The notes beneath the pieces were generated by a model. It was not told the DNA's origin. It saw only the letters and a list, made by a program, of their open reading frames with translations, and ran no database searches. A stretch of DNA of 64,000 bases. Source: Berghia stephanieae. Taxonomy: Eukaryota > Mollusca > Gastropoda > Nudibranchia > Aeolidiidae. Below, one piece after another: positions 61,141 through 64,000 of the stretch. The stretch spans positions 41,080,890 through 41,144,889 of the forward strand of contig CM067445.1 of assembly GCA_034508935.3 (NCBI GenBank). Direction: 5' to 3'. The number at the start of each line of letters is the position of its first letter. The stretch's first letter is position 1. A program made the position numbers and the translations under genes.

Positions 61141-61420
61141 CCTCGTATGGCAATGTTGTCCTGTGGTATAACACTCTCCTTCTCAGTCCCGCTCTGCGTC
61201 TGAGCGGGACATAGTTGAGTCTTCGAAAAATAATCTTTGGTCACATTCTCTCACCGTACTCAGGTGTGAAATGAGAGACTGGTCTTTACAACTTTGTCGG
61301 GGGAAAAAATCCAACACCGCCTAATAGTCATGACTCGTTCTATATGTTAAGTGTTGCTGTTGGCTAGGGACCCCTTGTTAAGCGCTTTTAGTGGATACTG
61401 CGCTGTATAAATGTTCAAGT
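61141..61420 (+). mobile_element. SINE-1 copy, diverged head
   Basis: ATGTTGTCCTGTGGTATAAC, an altered B-box region (CTCAGTCCCGCTCTGCGTCT), body ATTCTCTCACCGTACTCAGG, tail GCGCTGTATAAATGTTCAAG. Confidence 0.83.
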
Positions 61421-61554
61421 AAAAGTTATCTTTAGTGGTTGATCAGTGCATAAGGCGAACACAATAGATCTCCATCGGTCTCATTTTGATGTCATCTTTA
61501 TCTTTTTGCCTCCATGCTAAATTATTCTGTTCCAGCACCTTCTTTTAAAAGCAA

Positions 61555-61645
61555 GATTGAAAATGGAGAGGCTTCGGATGGGATCAATACAGACAATGGA
61601 CGTTTCGGATACAAACCCTTCGTCACCACAACAAAAAATAAATTA
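61555..61645 (-). mobile_element. repeat end with a hammerhead-like core, copy 3
   Basis: Minus strand: GTGACGA, AGGGTTTGTATCC hairpin, GAAAC, GTCCATTGTCTGTATTGATC. Shares GAAACGTCCA and CTGTAT words with the arms of 44649-44858. Confidence 0.4.
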
Positions 61646-61679
61646 ACGTGGAAAACAAATAAAATAAGTTATTTGTTTA

Positions 61680-61770
61680 TTTTATTAGAGCTGGTGGTCG
61701 CCAGAGGATGACGTTTTTGACCTTGAGGCTTTCATCAAGCAAATCCCCTACAAACTCCGAGTACTAATAT
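61680..61770 (+). mobile_element. LINE 3' fragment, same family as 62975-63215
   Basis: GGTCGCCAGAGGATGACGTT, CTTTCATCAAGCAAATCCCC, TACAAACTCCGAGTAC. One frame gives GRQRMTFL, the next FIKQIPYKLRV, matching GRQMMMFFDL and FNKQHPYKLRV at 63.1 kb. Confidence 0.6.
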
Positions 61771-61879
61771 CATTTTATTTGTGTAGCTCAGCTGATAGAG
61801 CGTTCATGCAAGTGTAAACGGACACTATTCTGATGGAGAACCTTTTTTCCTGACAAATCTATCTCAGCATTCCAAACCA

Positions 61880-61950
61880 ACGACCAGCTGAGCTCTAGTC
61901 CTTCTGTCATAGTGCAATGCTTTAACCACTCGGCCACTTCGCCCCACCCC
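61880..61950 (-). mobile_element. SINE-3 head fragment
   Basis: Minus strand: GTGGCCGAGTGGTTAAAGCA, TTGCACTATGACAGAAGG. The B box is altered (GGACTAGAGCTC). A C-rich run follows at 61946-61972. Confidence 0.6.
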
Positions 61951-62365
61951 CCCCCCCCACCCCCACCTGTGTAAGATAAAGATCTGGAAAATTGTAATGA
62001 AACTGCTCCATTCAAAGCAGACAAAAATTAACCTGCATCCACTGGGGGAATTAATCCTCAAACACCCTGCCTTTGAAATTTCAAACTTTTCCCCAACGCG
62101 CGCTCCTAAGGTCGCTGACACTTCAATTCTTCTAATGCCAGATAGACACTATGGGTCAAATGATTAATATAAAACAAAAATGCTCATTGTGAGCATCAGG
62201 TGCTCATCTTTTCAAGGAAAAATAATTAGCGAGTCACATTAGAGAGTCCTCATCAAATTCCCCGGCAATGTCAATTATTGGATTTTATTCCACCAGTCAA
62301 CTATTTGTTTCTACAAGATTATCAACATACTTGTACTTGTACCACCTCCTCTTCTTTTGAATAAA
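61951..62365. other. spacer
   Basis: No gene or further repeat recognised. Confidence 0.45.
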
Positions 62366-62545
62366 GAATGAACGAAATTGACGTGACTCAGCCTTTTGAG
62401 TCTGTTTTATACAGACCGTTGGACAACTTGACATTTTCTCAACCTTTTAGAATTTTACTTTACTATAATTTTATTTTTTTATACGTTTATGTAGCTAGCG
62501 GATGTATGAGTGTTTTACCTAACCGCGTAGCATCCATTAATTTAC
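62366..62545 (+). mobile_element. MITE-1L copy, worn
   Basis: AACGAAATTGACGTGACTCA at the start, GTAGCTAGCGGATGTATGAG and TTTTACCTAACCGCGTAGCA at the end. Confidence 0.55.
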
Positions 62546-62642
62546 ACCATTACAAAGTGATATTAATCCCACGTTTCATATTTGTATCTGTGAATTTAAT
62601 TTCAAGCGCTTAATTCGGCCCGACATGATAAAAAAATTAAAT

Positions 62643-62941
62643 GAGCATTTATTTAGCGCAGTATCCATTAAACGTGCTCAAAGTGCTTTACAAGAGGTCC
62701 CTAGCCAACAGTAACATATAACACGTAGAACGAGAAATGACATCTGTTTGGTGATATTCCAATATTTTTTTCTGACTAAGACAACAAAGTGACGACCATT
62801 TACACATTTTAGACCTGAGTACGATGAGAAAATTAGAGTAAAGAGCATTTTCGGAGGGCTCAAATACATCAACTGCTCAGAGTGGGGCTCAAACCCTGGA
62901 CCAAAAGGCGAGTGTCATACGACTAGACCTCATAGCCGCTT
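62643..62941 (-). mobile_element. SINE-1 copy, diverged
   Basis: GAGCATTTATTTAGCGCAGT to GACTAGACCTCATAGCCGC; B-box complement GGCTCAAACCCTGG. Confidence 0.85.
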
Positions 62942-62974
62942 TGAGAGGATGAGTCTCATCAAATTTTTACTTGC

Positions 62975-63215
62975 TTAGTTATCCGTGGTCCTGCGCTTGT
63001 ATGCACGTGCGTTGCTATCAGTTGCCTCGACGACGATCTGTCCTCTGCCTCCCTCCTGTACTCGGAGTTTGTAGGGATGTTGCTTGTTGAAAGCCTCAAA
63101 CAGGTCAAAAAACATCATCATCTGGCGACCACGAGCTCTTTTCCCCTCTTTATATCCACTGGGTGTCAGGCTTTCAATGTGGCCTCGTCGCCACACATGG
63201 CCAAGAAATCCCATT
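62975..63215 (-). mobile_element. LINE 3' end
   Basis: The minus strand is open and reads MGFLGHVWRRGHIESLTPSG, YKEGKRARGRQMMMFFDLFE, AFNKQHPYKLRVQEGGRGQI, VVEATDSNARA. GHVxRRxHxE...GKRARGRQ is the LINE ORF2 C-terminal block (compare 18.0, 21.5 and 57.6 kb). 5'-truncated, no RT core. A sister fragment lies at 61680-61770. Confidence 0.7.
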
Positions 63216-64000
63216 TACCTTTTTTCTGATGGTTTTCACAATTTGGATGGGTTTCCCTATTCTACGCAAAACTTCTTTAGTATTGATTTAAAAAAAAAAA
63301 CTCGGCTGTAAAGAGATTTAAACAAAGAAAGCTAAAAACAAAAAACCCCATCAATATGAAGTAACTTTATCGGGTTAATATTGGCATTGTCCCAGGCAAT
63401 CTACAATTAAGTGGTAATTATTTCGTTATTACAATTATCCCATAGAAAATGGTTTATATTGGTCTGGGAGTTTTCCCATGACAGCAATGAGAAATAAATT
63501 GTTTGTCTATCAGATTTGTCGATTTAATATAGAAAAAGAGGGAGTGAGGAGGAGGTGGGGGGGGGGGGAGGAGGAGGAAAAGCTGCTTGGCGCCATGATT
63601 TGTGACCAAAACTGATACTTCACAAAAATTCCAAGTTAATGATATTTTCACAAGATGAGAGTCATTTTACTCGATCAATATTTGAAGGACAAGTTTTCTG
63701 GCCAAAACTTTTAATATGTTTTTATTTTCATAGTATTGCCCGAGACTATAATGAAAATATGGAAACGTAAAACTTTGGATTTCCTTCCGCATGTGAGTGT
63801 TCAATGTAAAGTCGGTAAGCATGACATTTGAGAATTAATGGTATGTTTTAAAATCAATTGCACACCATTTCCGCCCGCTTTATTAATCATACAAACACAC
63901 AAAAAGAAGATCTCCCAACTGAATACAGAAACCTGCGAGTGCGAAACCCCGTGCCAAATTCCAATGGGAGTGATCTATATTCATGTTTTCGTCCAACCGA
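63216..64000. other. window end, non-coding
   Basis: A MITE-3 fragment at about 63645-63715 (AGATGAGAGTCATTTTACTC, GATCAATATTTGAAGGACAA, TTTTCTGGCCAAAAC). G run at 63558-63568. No gene is visible. Confidence 0.5.

Overview
This window is eukaryotic, non-coding DNA dominated by short dispersed repeats. It has no bacterial-style operons, no long non-repetitive reading frames, and dense di- and trinucleotide microsatellites. It also holds tRNA-derived SINEs with Pol III A and B boxes, LINE 3' ends, MITE families and one mariner element. The repeat style (SINE tails ending in GCGCTATATAAA, CR1/L2-like LINEs, mariner, hAT and TTAA-type elements) suits a marine invertebrate, possibly an echinoderm or other deuterostome. 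The species cannot be fixed from the sequence alone.

Repeat families, named here for use below. SINE-1 (about 300 bp, tRNA-Pro-like head) has about 27 copies or fragments, roughly a tenth of the window. SINE-2 (about 270 bp) has a head of the 'TAGCTCAGTTGGTAGAGC' type. SINE-3 has a Ser/Leu-type (class II) head. SINE-4 has two copies. MITE-1 (about 190 bp, ends ATAGATAGAAyG) has a longer relative, MITE-1L. MITE-2 has TTTGCAGGTCTGATAACC arms. MITE-3 has TA-flanked AACTGCCGTAC ends. MITE-4 (about 240 bp) has TTAA-CCCTCTCCTTACCA ends and is piggyBac-like. LINE 3' ends of several families occur at 1.1, 18.0, 21.5, 22.2-23.8, 28.0, 34.1, 53.4, 57.6, 61.7 and 63.1 kb.

Layout. 0-6 kb: SINEs, a duplicated LINE tail, long GA/TA/TTA microsatellites and a degraded inverted-arm element. 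6-12 kb: MITEs, a GAA tract, and a complete but inactive mariner inserted in one copy of a locally duplicated repeat whose unoccupied copy lies 0.9 kb away. 12-24 kb: SINEs, a tRNA-like sequence, microsatellites, and a nest of LINEs and a MITE at 22.2-23.6 kb. 24-32 kb: a GAT tract, a good host-exon candidate on the minus strand (24929-25137) and SINEs. 32.2-34.0 kb: an almost perfect 1.7-kb palindrome made of a tandemly repeated, tRNA-promoter-bearing 397-bp unit, flanked by a 15-bp direct repeat. This is the most unusual object in the window. 34-43 kb: nested SINEs, a triplicated segment with independently expanded microsatellites, and a hAT-type element with an 8-bp target duplication. 43-58 kb: a foldback element, duplicated non-coding segments, a second host-exon candidate (49261-49537, minus) with an excellent donor, and a cluster of MITE-4 and MITE-1 copies including a large MITE palindrome. 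58-64 kb: SINEs, LINE ends and microsatellites.

No complete host gene is visible. The two exon candidates cannot be joined from this window. LINEs would supply the machinery copying the SINEs, since SINE-1 and the CR1/L2-like LINE share a similar 3' end. The MITEs depend on absent DNA transposases. Repeat identities rest on comparisons between copies within the window and on recognised protein motifs; no database was searched.
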